Part shown: piece by piece, positions 30,151-40,735 of the stretch
How the letters are laid out: each line of letters begins with the position of its first letter
Position numbering within the stretch: position 1 is the first letter of the stretch
Assembly (NCBI RefSeq): GCF_949769195.1
Contig: NZ_OX458333.1
Coordinates: forward strand, 2,480,001-2,544,000
Reading direction: 5' to 3'
Source of the DNA: Methylocaldum szegediense
Lineage (GTDB): Bacteria > Pseudomonadota > Gammaproteobacteria > Methylococcales > Methylococcaceae
Length of the DNA stretch: 64,000 bases
Notes under the pieces: generated by a model
The model's input: the letters and a program-made list of their open reading frames with translations, nothing else
Told to the model about the DNA's origin: nothing
The model's database searches: none
Position numbers and translations under genes: made by a program

Positions 30151-30214
30151 AACCAGGGACGGTAAAACGCCTCCTCGAGGTCGTATAGGCCCCGGTTATC
30201 TCTGCTCGAACGGT

Positions 30215-30263
30215 GCCTGTCCTGAGCGAAGTCGAAGGGTCTGTCCTGAGCGAGGTCGAAGGG
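30215..30263. repeat. Two tandem CTGTCCTGAGC-GTCGAAGG repeats
   Basis: Two direct copies, CCTGTCCTGAGCGAAGTCG and CTGTCCTGAGCGAGGTCG, each ending AAGGG. This is the clearest tandem example of the dispersed family in the window. Confidence 0.85.
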
Positions 30264-30494
30264 CGGTTCGCTTCGCTCACCACACCCTACTTCCACTACG
30301 GCTAAATGATTTCCGCAACGTAGGCTTACCGTATAAACAAAATGAAAATGCTCTAAGGCAGGCGCGCCACCAAGGACTTGATTGGGGGCAGAGCAAAGCG
30401 TCGTCGCGCAAGCTTGCGCCAAGACTGGTCCATCTACCGTTACAGCCTTGAATCGCACGAGCAGGGCGCAGCGAAACGGACCGAGATGAAACCG

Positions 30495-32345
30495 CTACGA
30501 AGCCTGTCTCACGCTGTTGCGGCCGCCTTGCTTGGCCTGGAATAAAGCTTGATCAGCCCGCTTGATCAGGGTTTTGCAGTCGGTCGTGGCATCCGTGGAA
30601 CTCGCCACGCCGATGCTCGTGGTCAGCGGAAAGGACAAGGCGAGCTTCGTGGGTTGATGCCGCTCGATGGCGGCGCGTATCCGCTCGCCCAGATGAAGCG
30701 CGGCGGCGCTGTCGGTGTTGGGGGCGATGACCAAGAACTCCTCGCCGCCCATCCGGCAGACGACGTCGCTGGCACGCACGGCATCACGCATGACCTTGGC
30801 CGCATGGGCGAGGACTTGATCGCCGACATCGTGGCCGAAGGTATCGTTGATCGACTTGAACCGGTCCAAATCCAGGATGATGACGCTCAACGGACGGTTG
30901 ACCCGGAGCGCGGTCGACCATTCCTGCTCCAGTCGGTCCAAGGCGTAGCGCCGGTTCGGCAGCCCGGTGAGCAGATCGGTATTCGCCATGAGTTCGAGGC
31001 GGCGGTTGGCGACCGCCAATTCCGCCGAAAAACGCTCGATTTCCTGACGCTCCTGAGCCAAATCCTGCTGCAGCGCGATGATCCGTTGACCGGCCCGAAT
31101 GCGGGCATTGAGCACTCTGAGGCTCGGCGGTTTGACGACATAGTCGTCGATGCCGGCATCGAAAGCCTTCACCAGCGCATCCTCGTCTTCGGTCGCGGTC
31201 AGCATGATGAGATACAGCGTCTTGCCGAACGCCGAGGCGCGCAGCGCCTTGCACAAGGCCAGGCCGTCCATGGGCTTCATGTGCCAATCGGTGATGACGA
31301 GTTGCGGTTTGTGTTCCAGCACGTGCTTCAGCGCGGACTCGCCGTCCCGGCAGGTGGCGATGCGATGCCCCAAAGCGCCCAACTGCTTGGAAAGTCGAGC
31401 GAGCGTCATCGGGTCGTCGTCGACCAGCAGCACGTCGAGCCCCAAGAGCGGCCGTTCTTCCACCTCAGATGGTTTTGGCGGGGATTGCCGGAGATCGGTC
31501 GCGACGCCGATCAGATTCCCCCACTCGCGCCATTGCGCTTCCGTGGACTCCAGGATTTCGGTCAGAGTCCTTTCGTCGAAGTCGTGATTCGCGGCCTGGG
31601 TCTGCAATCTCGGCAAGAGAACCTCCCGACCGGCTTGCTCCGCCAGGCAGTAATGAGCGATCTCGCGCGCGAAATTCAGTTGGCCGGCCAGAGTGCCGGC
31701 GCGCGAACCGTCCGTTGGAGCCGAGTCGAAACTCAGCCTCAATGCTTGCAGGAAGTTCTCAGGGAATCCCCAATCGGCCAGCAACATGATGCTCAGGCTG
31801 CGATGGTCGATGGCGAAACGTTCCCGTTCCAGATTGAGCAGGCGTTCGCCCTGTGCACGTTCCAAACAATCGCTGTAGTCTTCCGGCCAGGCCGTCGCCA
31901 GCACGAGGCGTCCGATCTCGGCGAGCAGCCCCATGGTAAAGGCCTCTTCCGGCGCCACGGTCCGCTTGCGGGCAGTCACTTCCTGAAGAGCGACGGCTTG
32001 TGCCAGGGACATCGCCCAGTACCCCGCGTAATCGAAGGCCTTACAGCGCCCTTGGCTATAACCCGCTACTAGCGACAGGCTCAAAGCGAACTGGCGAACC
32101 ACGTTCATGCCCAGAATCAATACCGCGTCCATCACGGCGACAATGGGCCTGCGCGCACCGATGGCCGGCGAGTTGGCGAGGCGCAAAATCCTTCCGGTCA
32201 GCGCGGGATCCGATTGAATCAGTTCCGCCATAGATTGAGCCGTCGCATCCTCGCGTTGAACCAGCTTCATGATGGCCAAGGCGGTTCCTGACGGAGTCGG
32301 CAACCGTTCACTGGCCTTGAGCTCGTGAAAATTGAATGTATTCAT
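30495..32345 (-). CDS. HDOD-receiver-GGDEF protein (diguanylate cyclase)
   Basis: A soluble protein of 616 residues. HDOD domain at about 5-205 ([34 protein letters not shown]). Receiver at about 305-425 with acidic residues in VLLVDDDPM, phospho-Asp in [13 protein letters not shown] and Lys in YVVKPPS. GGDEF domain at 455-612 with [11 protein letters not shown] and the intact active site [11 protein letters not shown]. It should make cyclic di-GMP when the receiver is phosphorylated. It overlaps the upstream hybrid kinase gene by 4 bp (ATGA), which makes that kinase, with its Hpt domain, the likely phosphodonor. No inhibitory RxxD site is obvious. Confidence 0.9.
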   Translation of the reverse strand: MNTFNFHELKASERLPTPSGTALAIMKLVQREDATAQSMAELIQSDPALTGRILRLANSPAIGARRPIVAVMDAVLILGMNVVRQFALSLSLVAGYSQGRCKAFDYAGYWAMSLAQAVALQEVTARKRTVAPEEAFTMGLLAEIGRLVLATAWPEDYSDCLERAQGERLLNLERERFAIDHRSLSIMLLADWGFPENFLQALRLSFDSAPTDGSRAGTLAGQLNFAREIAHYCLAEQAGREVLLPRLQTQAANHDFDERTLTEILESTEAQWREWGNLIGVATDLRQSPPKPSEVEERPLLGLDVLLVDDDPMTLARLSKQLGALGHRIATCRDGESALKHVLEHKPQLVITDWHMKPMDGLALCKALRASAFGKTLYLIMLTATEDEDALVKAFDAGIDDYVVKPPSLRVLNARIRAGQRIIALQQDLAQERQEIERFSAELAVANRRLELMANTDLLTGLPNRRYALDRLEQEWSTALRVNRPLSVIILDLDRFKSINDTFGHDVGDQVLAHAAKVMRDAVRASDVVCRMGGEEFLVIAPNTDSAAALHLGERIRAAIERHQPTKLALSFPLTTSIGVASSTDATTDCKTLIKRADQALFQAKQGGRNSVRQAS

Positions 32346-35300
32346 GATATTTCCGCGCTCCTCGCTCGGCTCAAGTCCTCGATCAGGCGAGCGGCGGCCT
32401 CCGCCAAAGTGCCTACCAAGCGCGCGTAATCGGTTGATTTCGCCATCCGGGCGATGTGTTCCAGTTTCAACGCTGCGCCTCTAAGATCCTCCGCGTGGAA
32501 GTGTCCAGCCATGCCTTTAACGGCATGGGCGATCTCGGCGAGAGCCGCGAGATCCGAGCGCTCCTGAGCGTCATGAAGAGCCGTCAATTGCTCAGGGACT
32601 TCGGCGACAAACGCATCGATCAACTCATTGAGAAGTTCTTCATCCCCGTCCAAGTCACGCAGAACGGCCTCCCGATCCCAAACGGGCGCTCTAGTCGCGG
32701 TCGGTCCAACGTCTACCCTTTCCGATAGCAGGTCATCAAACGCTTCTTGATCCGGTACAGGCGTGTCGCCGAGCCAGCGCGCCAAGGTCGCTGCAAGTTC
32801 TTTCTGCGAGACGGGTTTGCTCAAATAAGCGTCCATGCCGGCAGCCAAACACTTTTCCCGCTCCCCGGCCGTAGCGTGCGCAGTGAGCGCCACCACCGGC
32901 GTGCGCCGAGATCCCTCGGCGAGTTCGCGGGCACGGAGTATGCGGGTAGCCTCGTATCCGTCCAGGACCGGCATTTGGCAGTCCATCAACACCAAATCGA
33001 ACGGCGCTTCGGTGAGCCGGTCCAAGGCTGCCTGGCCGTTATCGGCTAACACCGGTGTGAGTCCGAACTTGGCCAGCATGGCAAGTACCACTTTCTGGTT
33101 GACTTTGTTGTCCTCCACGACCAGCACCCGGTAATTGCCGTAATCGGGCAGCGCCGGACGAGACTTGAAGGGCGAGCGATCCTGTGCGAGGCTTCGGGTC
33201 TCGAACAGGTCCAAAATGGCATCGAACAATTGGGATTGGCGCACGGGTTTCAGCAGGCTCCGAGCAATTCCGAAAGCCCTGCGTTCGGCCTCCTCGGCCA
33301 ATCCTCCCGAGGACAGCAGTAGGCGCGGAGTCTGTTTCAAAGCGGGATCGGTGTTCATGGCGCGCGCCAGAGCGATGCCGTCCATTTCCGGCATTTGCAA
33401 ATCCAGTAACACCAAATCGTAAGGCGTGCCCCGGCTTTGGGCCGCTTCGAGCTCGGCCAAGGCCGCCGAGCCGTGGTCGGCTTCATGGGCAATGAGTCCC
33501 CAATGTGTCAGATAATGCTTGAGGATGAGCCGGTTCGTGGCGTTATCGTCCACGATCAAAACGCGGCGCCCGGACAAATCGAGTGTGGGAGTTGGCCCTG
33601 TGACCGCGGCGACCGACTCGAGAGGCAGCGTGAACCAAAAGCGGCTTCCGCAGTCCGGTGCGCTCTCCACCCCGATGGCGCCACCCAGCCGTTCCACCAA
33701 CTGCTTGCAGATGGACAGCCCGAGCCCGGTGCCGCCGAAACGCCGTGCCATCGAGCTGTCCGCCTGGGAGAAGGGCTGGAACAAATGCGCTTGCGCTTCT
33801 GGGGCGATGCCGATGCCGGTATCCCGGATGTCGAAACGTAACGCCGACGCCCCGGAGGACGATTCGTCGCGCTTGACTTCGATCGAGACCTCCCCCTGCT
33901 CGGTGAACTTGACCGCATTACCGATGAGATTGGTCAGCACCTGACGGATGCGGGTCGGATCACCCCGCCACAAATGCGGCAAGTCCGCCGGGAAGAAGCA
34001 ATTCAATTCCAGCCCCTTATCGTGTGCACGCGCGGCGAACAGAGCGCAAACATCCTCGACCAGGGACGCCAGGTTGAATTCGACTTGCTCGAGTTCGAGC
34101 TTGCCCGCCTCCAGCTTGGAGTAATCCAGAATCTCGTTGAGAATCTCGAGCAGGTTTTCCGCCGAGTTTGCCGCGGTCAGCACCAGATCCCATTGCTCGC
34201 TGGACAGATCCGTGTCCTTGAGCAACTCCAGCATGCCCAACACACCGTTCATAGGCGTCCGGATTTCATGGCTCATGTTGGCGAGGAACGCGCTCTTGGC
34301 CTGCGCCGCCCGAAGGGCTTCGTCGCGGGCGGCCCTCAACGAGGCTTTTGTCTGTTCCTCCAGGACTGCGAGCGCGAGCATTTCGCCCACCTGGCGGAGC
34401 ATGACGAGACGGGCCTCCGTCCGCACCGGGTGCGGGTCGGTGTAGAGCACCAATACGCCCAGGTTTTCACCGCCGGATGCAATGGGTACGATGTAGTGCC
34501 CGTGCGGCTGCATGCCTTCGTAGCGACGCTCGTGGCGAGGATCGCAGAAGCAGTCGTCGGAAACCAGCAATTCGCCCGAGACTGTGGCGCGTCCGCACAA
34601 ACATGAACCCAACGGAACACACCTCTCACTGCACATGAATCCCTCGCTGAAAGGCCCGCGCCGCACGAACATCTCTAGGTGATCCCCTTCTGTCGAGCGC
34701 AAAAACACTCCACCCTTGCGCTGGACATCGAACGCTCGAAGCTCGAACAAGATATCGAGAACACGGGTAAACCGGTCCTCCAATGATCCCTTCCGCTGCA
34801 AAACTTCCGCGATCCGAAGGCGCGCCGTTGCGTCTTCCTTCTCCAGCAGCAAGGCGCTTTCCCTGGCTACTCGCTCGGTCACGTCGCGCTGGATTTGGAC
34901 GAAACCAAGATGAGCCCCGTCTGATCCGCGGATAGGCGTGATGCTCATCTCGGCCCAGTAATCCAGAGAGCTGGATGGATTCGCCTGGCCCTCGACACAG
35001 CCGGGCGACGCCGCCCGGCGCCGGTTCAGAAGCCGGCCTGACCAGAATTCGCCGCGTCGCAAGGCCGCCCGCATATCGGCGAGCGTAGCCTGGTCGGCAT
35101 CAGGGCTGTCTAGCACGTCTGGCGTGCGACCCCAAAGTTCTTGTTCCGTGCAGCCGACAAAGCGGGTCAACGCGGGATTGGCGTAGTCGATGCGACCGGC
35201 GGAATCGGTGATGATGATCATTTCCTCACACGCGTCCATAGCCCGTTTGAGGCGGATCAGCTGCGCCTCGCTTTCTTTGAGCGCCGTGACGTACCGGCGA

Positions 35301-35590
35301 AGCTCCGCATGCTCTTTCATGTCATCCTCGATGCGCCTTTTCTCCTTGCGGAAGTGCATGGCCAGAGGCCGAAGCATGAACCACCAGAGCATGGGAATGC
35401 ACATCAGAACGAGCAGGAAGACATTCAGCGCACTCTGTTCGAGTACGCTCAAACGGATACCGGTCCGCTGCAGAGCAGCCGCCAAAAGCAGGATGAAACA
35501 TTCGGACAGGCCGATCGCCAAGGCGCCGAAGGCGAGGGATCTCCGAAACCTTGGATCGATCGGTTGCGAGATTTCCTGCGGTATTGACAT
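32342..35590 (-). CDS. BarA-like hybrid sensor kinase (PAS-GAF-HisKA-HATPase-REC-REC-Hpt)
   Basis: This 1082-residue protein has two membrane helices before residue 75 and a PAS domain at about 100-230 ([18 protein letters not shown]). A GAF domain at about 260-410 contains many cysteines ([16 protein letters not shown], then [10 protein letters not shown]). HisKA has [16 protein letters not shown], and the ATPase has [13 protein letters not shown]. Two receivers follow ([11 protein letters not shown] and [11 protein letters not shown]). The C-terminal Hpt domain has [18 protein letters not shown]. This is a complete phosphorelay. Its stop overlaps the start of the GGDEF gene, so cyclic di-GMP output is likely. 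The cysteine-rich GAF could respond to redox or bind a cofactor, which is inference. Confidence 0.93.
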   Translation of the reverse strand: MSIPQEISQPIDPRFRRSLAFGALAIGLSECFILLLAAALQRTGIRLSVLEQSALNVFLLVLMCIPMLWWFMLRPLAMHFRKEKRRIEDDMKEHAELRRYVTALKESEAQLIRLKRAMDACEEMIIITDSAGRIDYANPALTRFVGCTEQELWGRTPDVLDSPDADQATLADMRAALRRGEFWSGRLLNRRRAASPGCVEGQANPSSSLDYWAEMSITPIRGSDGAHLGFVQIQRDVTERVARESALLLEKEDATARLRIAEVLQRKGSLEDRFTRVLDILFELRAFDVQRKGGVFLRSTEGDHLEMFVRRGPFSEGFMCSERCVPLGSCLCGRATVSGELLVSDDCFCDPRHERRYEGMQPHGHYIVPIASGGENLGVLVLYTDPHPVRTEARLVMLRQVGEMLALAVLEEQTKASLRAARDEALRAAQAKSAFLANMSHEIRTPMNGVLGMLELLKDTDLSSEQWDLVLTAANSAENLLEILNEILDYSKLEAGKLELEQVEFNLASLVEDVCALFAARAHDKGLELNCFFPADLPHLWRGDPTRIRQVLTNLIGNAVKFTEQGEVSIEVKRDESSSGASALRFDIRDTGIGIAPEAQAHLFQPFSQADSSMARRFGGTGLGLSICKQLVERLGGAIGVESAPDCGSRFWFTLPLESVAAVTGPTPTLDLSGRRVLIVDDNATNRLILKHYLTHWGLIAHEADHGSAALAELEAAQSRGTPYDLVLLDLQMPEMDGIALARAMNTDPALKQTPRLLLSSGGLAEEAERRAFGIARSLLKPVRQSQLFDAILDLFETRSLAQDRSPFKSRPALPDYGNYRVLVVEDNKVNQKVVLAMLAKFGLTPVLADNGQAALDRLTEAPFDLVLMDCQMPVLDGYEATRILRARELAEGSRRTPVVALTAHATAGEREKCLAAGMDAYLSKPVSQKELAATLARWLGDTPVPDQEAFDDLLSERVDVGPTATRAPVWDREAVLRDLDGDEELLNELIDAFVAEVPEQLTALHDAQERSDLAALAEIAHAVKGMAGHFHAEDLRGAALKLEHIARMAKSTDYARLVGTLAEAAARLIEDLSRARSAEIS

Positions 35591-35681
35591 TCAGCTAGCG
35601 CTTTAGAATTGATCACAGTACAAAGTCTAGATGATGGACTGCACCCATCGATCAAGCTCGCCGAATCCGCATCCAGAGATC

Positions 35682-37556
35682 ATGAAACACGAAGCCCTCG
35701 CCGCACCCACGAGTTTATCGGCGCCCCCGTCGCCGGCATCCAAATCGACCATGGCCGCTCCGGCGCTCGTCAAGCTGTCGCCTCTCGGAAAACAGTTTGC
35801 CGCCTACCTGAGCCGGCTGGACCATACCCCGGAAGAGGCGGTCCGCTGGGCTGCGCAACTCGCCTATCAGGCGGTAGCAGACGGTCAGGTCTGTCTCCGT
35901 CTCGACGATTACGCGGGTTCCGAAGCGGTCGTCGAGGACGGCGCCACCGTCGTTCTGCCCACCCTGGACGAGTGGTTGGCTGCGCTCCGAAAATCGAGAT
36001 TGATCGGATCACCTGGCAGCTTCGCGCCGCTCGTGCTCGACGCCAACAACCGTCTTTACCTGACGCGTTATTGGCGTTATGAGAAGACTGTGGCCGATAG
36101 CCTCAAGGCACTCGCGGAAAGTCCCTGTCCGGAAATCGATGAAGGCAAGCTTCGGACCGAGCTGGACCTCCTTTTCGCCCATAACACCGAAGTGCCTGAC
36201 CGGCAAAAGTTGGCGGCGGCGGTGGCCGTACTCAGGCGATTCTGTGTCATTTCCGGCGGTCCCGGAACCGGGAAGACCTCGACCGTGGTTCGCATACTCG
36301 CCGCTCTCCAATCCCAGGCCGGAGATAAGCCCTTGCGCATAGCGTTGAGTGCGCCCACCGGCAAGGCTGCAGCACGGCTGCAGGAAGCCATTCGCGAACA
36401 GAAGGCGAGGCTGCCGATATCGCAAGCCGTGCGCGACACACTTCCCGAAACCGCTTCTACCCTACACCGCCTGCTCGGCGCGAGACCCGATTCCGTTTAT
36501 TTTCGCCACAACCGGAAGAATCCGCTGCCGTTCGACGTGCTAGTGGTCGATGAGGCCTCGATGATCGACCTGGCGCTGATGGCCAAGCTGGTCGACGCCC
36601 TGCCGAAAAACGCCCGGCTGATCATGCTGGGTGACAAGGATCAGTTGGCGTCGGTAGAGCCCGGCGCAGTATTCGGCGACCTTTGTCGGTCCTTCGGGTA
36701 CAGCCCGGCGTTTCGCGAACGGCTCTATGCAGCCTCGGGGGTCGAGACTCCGTCAGGCGATCTGTTCACACCGGCCCTCTCCGACTGCATCGCTCTGCTC
36801 ACTCACAGCCATCGCTTTGGTTCGGAAAGCGGCATCGGCCAATTGGCGCGGCTGATTAACGCCGGGCGCGCGAAAGACGCGGTGGATTTACTCTCGAGTG
36901 GCCGCCATCCCGAAATTCACTGGGAACCGGCGCGGCGGCACAGCCCGGCGGATTTGGTCGCTAGAATGGAAAACGGCTATCGGGCGTTCTTCGCGGCCGT
37001 GGACTCGGGCGCCGAAGTGGAGGCAGTCCTCCGGGCCTTCGGCCGTTTTCGGGTGCTCACCGCGCACCGAGAAGGCGACAGCGGGGCTGATGGGATTAAC
37101 CGGCTGTTCGAAGAACGGCTTCACGAGGTACGGCGGTTGCGCCGTGGCACGCGGTGGTATCCGGGGCGTCCGGTTATCGTCACACGTAACGATTACGACC
37201 TCCGGATCTTCAACGGCGATATCGGCATTACGCTGGAGACGGCAGCCGGACTCAGGGTTTTTTTCGAGGACGCCGACGGCCATATCCGGTGCTTCGCACC
37301 AGCTCGGCTGCCCGAACACGAAAGTGTATACGCCATGACCGTACACAAGAGCCAAGGGTCTGAGTTCGACGAGGTCTTGCTGGCGCTGCCGGACGTCGAA
37401 AGCCCGGTGCTGGACCGCCCGCTGATCTACACCGCCATCACCCGAGCACGGCACCGAGTGGAAATTCTAGGCTCCCGGAAGATTCTGGAAGAAGCCATCA
37501 AGCGTGTTCCGGATCGATCGTCCGGGCTTCGGGAGCGGCTCTGGAGGCATATCTAA
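35682..37556 (+). CDS. recD: RecD, exodeoxyribonuclease V alpha subunit
   Basis: About 624 residues from the ATG at 35682; starts further upstream (35631 or 35634) are possible. Superfamily 1 helicase motifs are complete: Walker A GGPGTGKTS near residue 197, LSAPTGKAAARL, Walker B VVDEASMIDLALM, LIMLGDKDQLASVEPGAVFGDL, and near the C-terminus YAMTVHKSQGSEFDEVLL and LIYTAITRARHRVEI. RecD is the 5'-3' helicase of RecBCD, which repairs double-strand breaks. recB and recC are not adjacent, at least on this side. It is divergent from the BarA-like kinase gene, sharing a spacer of about 90 bp. Confidence 0.92.
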   Translation: MKHEALAAPTSLSAPPSPASKSTMAAPALVKLSPLGKQFAAYLSRLDHTPEEAVRWAAQLAYQAVADGQVCLRLDDYAGSEAVVEDGATVVLPTLDEWLAALRKSRLIGSPGSFAPLVLDANNRLYLTRYWRYEKTVADSLKALAESPCPEIDEGKLRTELDLLFAHNTEVPDRQKLAAAVAVLRRFCVISGGPGTGKTSTVVRILAALQSQAGDKPLRIALSAPTGKAAARLQEAIREQKARLPISQAVRDTLPETASTLHRLLGARPDSVYFRHNRKNPLPFDVLVVDEASMIDLALMAKLVDALPKNARLIMLGDKDQLASVEPGAVFGDLCRSFGYSPAFRERLYAASGVETPSGDLFTPALSDCIALLTHSHRFGSESGIGQLARLINAGRAKDAVDLLSSGRHPEIHWEPARRHSPADLVARMENGYRAFFAAVDSGAEVEAVLRAFGRFRVLTAHREGDSGADGINRLFEERLHEVRRLRRGTRWYPGRPVIVTRNDYDLRIFNGDIGITLETAAGLRVFFEDADGHIRCFAPARLPEHESVYAMTVHKSQGSEFDEVLLALPDVESPVLDRPLIYTAITRARHRVEILGSRKILEEAIKRVPDRSSGLRERLWRHI

Positions 37557-37733
37557 TCGATTGTGGAGTTTGCAGCGATGAACGCGGGTATATGAAGGAG
37601 CACGCCGAACACTGCAGACGCCAACCGGGACCGCGTGCCCGTTTTTTTGGCAATATCAGAGCAAACTTCCGGATTGAGCAGAACATTCAGGGCGACTACA
37701 ATCCCGACCTTTGCTGCAAGGCAAAGACCAGCT

Positions 37734-38348
37734 ATGCACGACGAATTCCAGCAGCGCGCCCGCGAATTGATCGAAGCCGGTCGCTACATTCACGCCCGGG
37801 GCTGGGTGCCCGCGACCAGCGGAAACTTCTCGGCCCGCCTCAGCGACGGACGCATCGCTATCACGGTATCGGGACGCCACAAAGGCGAGCTGACGCCCGA
37901 AGACATCATGCTGATCGATGCCGAAGGCCGTTCCCTGGACGGAAAAAAGCCGTCAGCCGAGACTTTGCTGCACACATCGATCTATCGCCGCTATCCGGAT
38001 GTCGGTGCCGTGCTGCACCCGCATTCCCCCGGCGCCACGGTGATTTCTCGATTCTTCCGCGACGAACTGGTACTCCAGGACTATGAACTGCTGAAAGCCT
38101 TACCGGGAATCGATACCCACGAAACGCGCATTGTCATTCCGATCTTCCCTAACGATCAGAACATCCCCCGGCTGGCGCTCAAAGTGGACGAGTACCTCGA
38201 ACTCCACCGCGACATCTACGGCTATATCATCGCGGGTCACGGATTTTATACCTGGGGCGCCTCGGTAAAGGACGCCCTGCGCCATGTCGAAGCGCTGGAA
38301 TTTTTGTTTGATATCGAGTGCCGCTTACACGGAGTAGGAACACCATGA
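37734..38348 (+). CDS. mtnB: MtnB, methylthioribulose-1-phosphate dehydratase
   Basis: A class II aldolase-like enzyme of 204 residues beginning [30 protein letters not shown] is the family's phosphate-site motif. The zinc ligands are in [13 protein letters not shown] and in the later [11 protein letters not shown]. It converts 5-methylthioribulose-1-phosphate to the diketo phosphate in the methionine salvage pathway. The start at 37734 is preferred to a longer GTG frame because homologues begin here. Its TGA overlaps the ATG of the next gene (ATGA), and the three salvage genes form one tight operon. Confidence 0.93.
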   Translation: MHDEFQQRARELIEAGRYIHARGWVPATSGNFSARLSDGRIAITVSGRHKGELTPEDIMLIDAEGRSLDGKKPSAETLLHTSIYRRYPDVGAVLHPHSPGATVISRFFRDELVLQDYELLKALPGIDTHETRIVIPIFPNDQNIPRLALKVDEYLELHRDIYGYIIAGHGFYTWGASVKDALRHVEALEFLFDIECRLHGVGTP

Positions 38349-38905
38349 GCTTGCTGACCATTCACCCCGAAAATCGTCCGGACGACGCCGAAGTGATCCG
38401 CGAACCCGAGGCCATCGCCCAGAAGCTTTGGGAAATCGGCGTGTTGTTCGAACGCTGGACCGCCGACCGAGAGCTGTCTCCCGACGCCGATCAGGAATCC
38501 ATCATCGCAGCCTACCGCGAATCCATCGACCGATTGATCGACCGTTACGAGTTTCGTTCTGTCGACGTCGTCAGCATTCGGCCGGACCATCCCCAAAAAG
38601 CGGAGTTGCGCGCCATGTTTCTAAACGAGCATATGCACGACGATTTCGAGGTCCGCTTTTTCGTCGACGGAAGAGGACTTTTTTATCTGCATCCCAACGA
38701 CAAGGTTTATGTGCTGCTCTGCGAGCAGGGTGACCTCATCAGCGTCCCGGCGAACCTCAAACATTGGTTCGATATGGGAGAAAATCCCCATTTTACGGCA
38801 ATCCGCTTATTCACAACGCCCGACGGCTGGAAAGCGCGATTTACCGATAGCGGGATCGCCAGCACCTTCCCAAGCTTCGAACAATTCTTGACCCGATACG
38901 TATGA
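38345..38905 (+). CDS. mtnD: MtnD, acireductone dioxygenase
   Basis: A 186-residue cupin. The metal site is [17 protein letters not shown], giving two His and one Glu, with the second His cluster at LKHWFDMG. It oxidises acireductone to the 2-keto acid precursor of methionine (Fe form) or to the off-pathway products (Ni form); the metal cannot be told from sequence. The stop TGA overlaps the ATG of mtnC. Being between mtnB and mtnC fits the salvage order. The upstream steps (mtnA, mtnN/P, mtnK) are not in this window. Confidence 0.93.
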   Translation: MSLLTIHPENRPDDAEVIREPEAIAQKLWEIGVLFERWTADRELSPDADQESIIAAYRESIDRLIDRYEFRSVDVVSIRPDHPQKAELRAMFLNEHMHDDFEVRFFVDGRGLFYLHPNDKVYVLLCEQGDLISVPANLKHWFDMGENPHFTAIRLFTTPDGWKARFTDSGIASTFPSFEQFLTRYV

Positions 38906-39585
38906 TCCGCGCCATTCTGACTGACATCGAGGGAACTACATCGTCGATATCCTTTGTCAAAGACGTATTGTTCCCTTATTCCCGGGCGCGTATGATGGAT
39001 TTCGTCACCCGTCATGCGGACGATCCCGAGGTAGCAACGTTGCTTGAAGAGGTCCGCTCACTCTGCGGAAAAAAGGAGCTGAGCGCGGCGCAAGTGGCTG
39101 AGCAACTCATACACTGGATCGATGAGGATAGAAAGTCGGCTCCCCTCAAGGCATTACAGGGGATGATCTGGGAAGAGGGATACCGCAACGGAGATTTTTG
39201 CGGTCACATCTACGAGGACGCCGTGCGCAAGCTAAGGGAATGGAAAGCACAGGGCATCGATCTCTACGTATTTTCTTCAGGATCCGTCCACGCTCAAAAA
39301 CTCCTATTCGGACACACCGAATACGGCGATTTGACACCATTGTTTTCCGGGTATTTCGACACCCGCACCGGTCCCAAACAGGAAGCCGAGTCCTACCGGG
39401 AAATCGCTCGACGCATAGGCTTGCCACCGGCCTCCATTCTGTTCCTTTCGGATACCCCCGGCGAATTAGACGCTGCAAAATCCGTCGGCTTTTTGACGTG
39501 TCAACTGGAACGCGAAGGCACCGATTCGGGTCCCGCTACCCATAATCGAGCGGCGGATTTCGATGGCATCAATATTTCTCAATGA
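38902..39585 (+). CDS. mtnC: MtnC, enolase-phosphatase E1
   Basis: A HAD-family enzyme of 227 residues. The first motif is LTDIEGTTSSISFV, with the nucleophile Asp followed by Glu as in E1. The second is FSSGSVHAQKLLFGH and the third SILFLSDTPGELDAAK. It enolises and dephosphorylates diketo-methylthiopentyl phosphate to acireductone, the substrate of the dioxygenase encoded just upstream. The start overlaps the mtnD stop. It is the last gene of the operon, and no clear terminator follows. About 300 bp separate it from the next gene on the same strand. Confidence 0.93.
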   Translation: MIRAILTDIEGTTSSISFVKDVLFPYSRARMMDFVTRHADDPEVATLLEEVRSLCGKKELSAAQVAEQLIHWIDEDRKSAPLKALQGMIWEEGYRNGDFCGHIYEDAVRKLREWKAQGIDLYVFSSGSVHAQKLLFGHTEYGDLTPLFSGYFDTRTGPKQEAESYREIARRIGLPPASILFLSDTPGELDAAKSVGFLTCQLEREGTDSGPATHNRAADFDGINISQ

Positions 39586-39674
39586 GAAAAGAAGCATCTA
39601 CGAATCGTACCAGCACTATACGAACAGAGCCGGTAATCATTGAACCATAGACACTTAAGTTCGGAATATATATT

Positions 39675-39690
39675 GGCACGAAAACTGCTT
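39675..39690 (+). promoter_or_regulatory. Sigma-54-type promoter candidate
   Basis: TGGCAC-GAAAA-CTGCT matches the -24/-12 consensus TGGCAC-N5-TTGCW with one mismatch, with GG and GC correctly spaced. It lies about 200 bp upstream of the M15-type peptidase gene and downstream of mtnC. No enhancer site or activator gene was recognised. Confidence 0.5.
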
Positions 39691-39754
39691 ACAGCTGGGA
39701 GGTGACTTTAGGGCTTGATTCCGTAAGACACGAAACGTAAAGTTCGCGTTTTTC

Positions 39755-39776
39755 GGTGAGCGGGTTGCTGCTCACC
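39755..39776 (+). promoter_or_regulatory. Hairpin in the leader of the M15-type peptidase gene
   Basis: GGTGAGC and GCTCACC form a perfect 7-bp stem with an 8-base loop, about 110 bp before the start codon. No T-run follows, so it is more likely a leader structure or operator than a terminator. Confidence 0.35.
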
Positions 39777-39884
39777 CGGGCATCGACAAATTCCCCGGCT
39801 CCGTACGCTTGTGGCGGAGAAGGGACTACGGAGAATTCGTCGATGCCTATGCGAAGACCTTGTTTAAAAAAGGGACCTGAGCAT

Positions 39885-40472
39885 ATGAGCACAGATACGA
39901 TTTCTCATCCTGGGTATCAAATGCCCACGGCCAACCTGTCCCGGCGAGCTTTTTTGACTCGCGCCGGAATGGCGGCGGTGGGGACTTTACTTCTTCCCTC
40001 GGCTGATGCGTTTGCCAAGGTTTTCAGCAAAGAACGCAAATTGTCATTTTACAATTTGAATACTGGCGAAGAACTAACGCTCGTTTGTAGCCCGCAACAG
40101 TACTACGACCGCCGGACTTTGCGCCGGTTCAATCGTTTTTTGAGGGACCACCGGACCAACAGCGTCTACCCGATGGACCCCGCTTTGATCGATCTGCTCT
40201 ATGCCGTCTTCGTTTTCACCGGCAGTCGCGGTACGTTCCATGTCCTCTCCGGCTACCGTTCGCCGGAAACGAACCGGATGCTACGCAAGATCAGTCACGG
40301 CGTAGCGGAGCATAGCCTGCACATGGAAGGTAAGGCGATCGACCTTCGCATGAGCGATATCAGCACGCGCACCGTTCAAAAGGCGGCACTCGCACTACAA
40401 CAGGGCGGTGTCGGCTATTACCGGCGTTCTGATTTCGTTCATCTCGACACCGGCAGAGTCCGTTCCTGGTAG
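39885..40472 (+). CDS. Tat-exported DUF882/M15-type peptidase (YcbK-like)
   Basis: A 195-residue protein with a Tat signal (LSRRAFLTRAGMAAVGTL) cleaved after ADAFA. The mature part is a DUF882/peptidase M15 domain: HVLSGYRSPETN, then HSLHMEGKAIDLRM and SDFVHLD, which supply the zinc ligands His, Asp and His. Such enzymes act on peptidoglycan side chains in the periplasm. The ATG at 39885 follows AGGGA. The E. coli homologue ycbK lies next to the L,D-transpeptidase gene ycbB; here a homologous pair is convergent. The exact bond cleaved is unknown. Confidence 0.88.
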   Translation: MSTDTISHPGYQMPTANLSRRAFLTRAGMAAVGTLLLPSADAFAKVFSKERKLSFYNLNTGEELTLVCSPQQYYDRRTLRRFNRFLRDHRTNSVYPMDPALIDLLYAVFVFTGSRGTFHVLSGYRSPETNRMLRKISHGVAEHSLHMEGKAIDLRMSDISTRTVQKAALALQQGGVGYYRRSDFVHLDTGRVRSW

Positions 40473-40511
40473 GGCCGTGTAGAACTCCAGAGGGGAGTTC
40501 TGCGCCCTACC
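40470..40511 (+). terminator. Strong hairpin at the end of the M15-type peptidase gene
   Basis: GTAGGGC/GCCCTAC and inner AGAACTCC/GGAGTTCT give a stem of about 15 bp starting at the stop codon. The following bases are only moderately T-rich, so it may act as a weak bidirectional terminator. Confidence 0.5.
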
Positions 40512-40735
40512 TCTTCTGCTTAATGATTACGCCGTCTCTCGGGTCTGGGCTACGGGGCGAGAGTACTGGGAACCGATCTGCAGAGCCGAACACAGGCGCG
40601 GCGCATGCCGCGCCCGAACTCGACAAAGATGTGTCCGGGGTAGGACCCGGCCGACCTCCGTCCGACCGTTTTCCGCGGATATCGCCTTGCGCAAACATGC
40701 CGTCGCTACAGCATCCCCCTCGCCCGCGCGGCGTG

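Larger units (their letters stand above)
29686..30494. other. Intergenic region upstream of msrP
   Basis: About 800 bp with no supported gene. The right part holds several short repeats (listed separately). The msrP promoter is expected in the left 200 bp; no clear -35/-10 pair stands out. Confidence 0.5.

Noticed and set aside
30549-32072. 507-residue frame on the plus strand
   Set aside because: It is opposite the HDOD-REC-GGDEF gene, with no recognisable protein features.
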